Shown: one piece after another, positions 63,038-64,000 of the stretch
Layout of the letters: every line of letters begins with the position of its first letter
Numbering within the stretch: position 1 is the first letter of the stretch
DNA from: Culturomica massiliensis
Lineage (GTDB): Bacteria > Bacteroidota > Bacteroidia > Bacteroidales > Marinifilaceae
Assembly: GCF_900091655.1 (NCBI RefSeq)
Contig: NZ_LT594621.1
Location: forward strand, 4,020,463 to 4,084,462
DNA: 64,000 nucleotides
Direction of reading: 5' to 3'
Translations under genes and position numbers: made by a program
Notes under the pieces: model-generated
Told to the model about the DNA's origin: nothing
What the model saw: the letters and a program-made list of their open reading frames with translations, nothing else
Databases searched by the model: none

Positions 63038-63904
63038 ATGAGATATATTTATTTGCTTGTATTTTTCTTTTCGTTGCATCTTTCTTTATATGCTCAGAAA
63101 GTGGTATTTTTAGGAGGAGAACAGGATGCTCCTCGTAAAATGGATCCTTGTGATACCTTGGATTACACTTATCTGAATGTGCATTACCGCCAATTGGTAC
63201 GAAAAGATAAACTTGATCCTGATAATTTGACGAGATCGAATATGGTATTGCAAATCGGGAAACAAATATCAAGATATTCCAATTATACTTATTTGGTTAA
63301 TGATTCCATTATGACGGAAGAAATGAAACGGCCGGAATTAAGTACGATGAAAATTGTGAATAACGCTTTGGTACGGACTAAAAAAGCAGGAGATAGAAGT
63401 ATTGTAATAAAAAATTATCCGAAGGGACAATATTCGGTACAAATGACAGTTTTATTGAATAGCTATATTTACACGGAAAAGGAACCGGTATTTGATTGGA
63501 ACTTTTCGCCGGATACACTGACAGTGTTAGGGTATTTGTGTAAAAAAGCCACCTGTTTGTTCCGGGGGCGTTACTATACGGCCTGGTATGCTTCGGATAT
63601 TCCGTTATCGAACGGTCCCTGGAAGTTTAACGGCTTGCCGGGGCTGATCCTGAAAGTGGAAGATGCGGACCGGGATTATTCTTTTGAATGTACAGCCCTT
63701 TACAGGGTCGGTTGGAAAAGTCCCATCTATTTAAGTAAGGGGAAAAAGGATATTAAAACGACCCGTGAAAAATTCCGGCAGGCGGAAAAAGCAGCGATGA
63801 ATAATCCGAATGCCGTTATCGGTAATTCCGGTCTTGTAACGGTACCGAAAGGCGAGAAAATAGTAACGAAAATACTTCCCTATAATCCGATAGAGTTGGA
63901 ATAG
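63038..63904 (+). CDS. GLPGLI-family secreted protein, unit B'
   Basis: A 288-residue near-copy of the unit B protein, with GLPGLI at residues 199-204 and terminal NPIELE. Differences cluster in residues about 133-152 (YSVQMTVLLNSYIYTEKEPV against YWVQIPVLLNRYIYTEPEPE), with scattered changes such as ASD for APD, VGWK for VDWK and KGKKDIK for KRKKDIE. The first 130 residues differ only in the signal peptide. The clustered changes suggest local conversion or diversification. Confidence 0.9.
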   Translation: MRYIYLLVFFFSLHLSLYAQKVVFLGGEQDAPRKMDPCDTLDYTYLNVHYRQLVRKDKLDPDNLTRSNMVLQIGKQISRYSNYTYLVNDSIMTEEMKRPELSTMKIVNNALVRTKKAGDRSIVIKNYPKGQYSVQMTVLLNSYIYTEKEPVFDWNFSPDTLTVLGYLCKKATCLFRGRYYTAWYASDIPLSNGPWKFNGLPGLILKVEDADRDYSFECTALYRVGWKSPIYLSKGKKDIKTTREKFRQAEKAAMNNPNAVIGNSGLVTVPKGEKIVTKILPYNPIELE

Positions 63905-64000
63905 AGAGAAATATTTACGATTTATGATTTACGATTTAGAGGAGTTTTATAAGGATTTTAAATTTTAGATTAACGCACAGGCTGCCCCAGAAAAAGAGCG
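63905..64000 (+). repeat. Array linker 4, cut by window edge
   Basis: The first 96 bases of the same linker, with GCACAGG for ACACAGG. It implies that the array continues to the right. Confidence 0.9.

Larger units (their letters stand above)
58937..64000 (+). repeat. Tandem array of peptide + GLPGLI units (A, B, A', B'), open at right edge
   Basis: Four two-gene units follow head to tail. A and A' peptide starts are 2,545 bases apart, B and B' are 2,551 apart, so a pair of units has been duplicated as a block. Linkers after each GLPGLI gene are nearly identical. The last 96 bases of the window are again the linker, so at least one more unit is expected outside. Confidence 0.9.

Noticed and set aside
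58937..64000. CRISPR-like or transposon-based explanation for the right-hand repeats
   Set aside because: The repeated units are kilobase-sized and coding, with no spacers, transposase or terminal inverted repeats; gene duplication explains them.

Overview
The window reads as chromosomal DNA of a Bacteroidota bacterium, most likely a gut member of the order Bacteroidales. The pointers are a gldKLMN/PorP type IX secretion operon, a SusC/SusD pair, GLPGLI-family proteins, many Bacteroidota-restricted DUF families, an almost complete lack of Shine-Dalgarno sites, and promoters of the TTTG / TAnnTTTG type (clearest before tRNA-His and rplS). A genus such as Odoribacter or Butyricimonas is only a guess.

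Layout. 1-3810: end of coaX, a TPR protein, lptC and a CNNM/CBS protein (LPS export and envelope). 3901-9575: PorP/SprF-like protein, then gldK, gldL, gldM and gldN, the core of the type IX secretion and gliding machine. 9632-18139: mannose-1-phosphate guanylyltransferase, an MlaE/MlaF transporter pair with a DUF4296 lipoprotein, a miniature amidohydrolase-like protein, an M16 peptidase pair and a DUF2975/XRE pair. 18675-21240: gpmI, a DUF3109 protein and tRNA-His. 21314-42866: a polysaccharide utilisation locus aimed at mannosides. It has a GPH-type sugar transporter, sialate-O-acetylesterase-like esterase, GH2 beta-mannosidase, D-lyxose/mannose isomerase, PfkB kinase and class II aldolase on one strand. 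On the other are SusC, SusD, a repeat-rich surface lipoprotein, two paralogous lipoproteins of unrecognised family and a GH92 alpha-mannosidase; an AraC regulator faces them. The enzymes suggest a route mannoside > mannose > fructose > fructose phosphate > triose. 42978-45113: a Cys-rich lipoprotein, a TlpA-like thioredoxin and a frameshifted DUF1573 protein. 45691-58345: housekeeping genes (gcvP, rsmD, DUF3822, a RecD-like helicase, a phosphohexomutase, rplS, a C69 dipeptidase, DUF4293, a nucleoside phosphorylase).

The most unusual part is 58937-64000. It is a tandem array in which a 58-59-residue secreted peptide with two fixed cysteines (C29 in a CGK motif, C58) is followed by a GLPGLI-family secreted protein. 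Two unit types alternate (A, B, A', B'), giving a duplication period of about 2.55 kb, with near-identical linkers and an intercistronic hairpin in every unit. The array runs off the right edge. I know of no described function for this pairing, and it is the best candidate for an undescribed system.

A second theme is a family of palindromic AT-rich intergenic repeats (arms like ATCTAAAATCGTCAATCT) scattered through the window in at least eight to ten copies. One is a perfect 19-bp hairpin between convergent genes.
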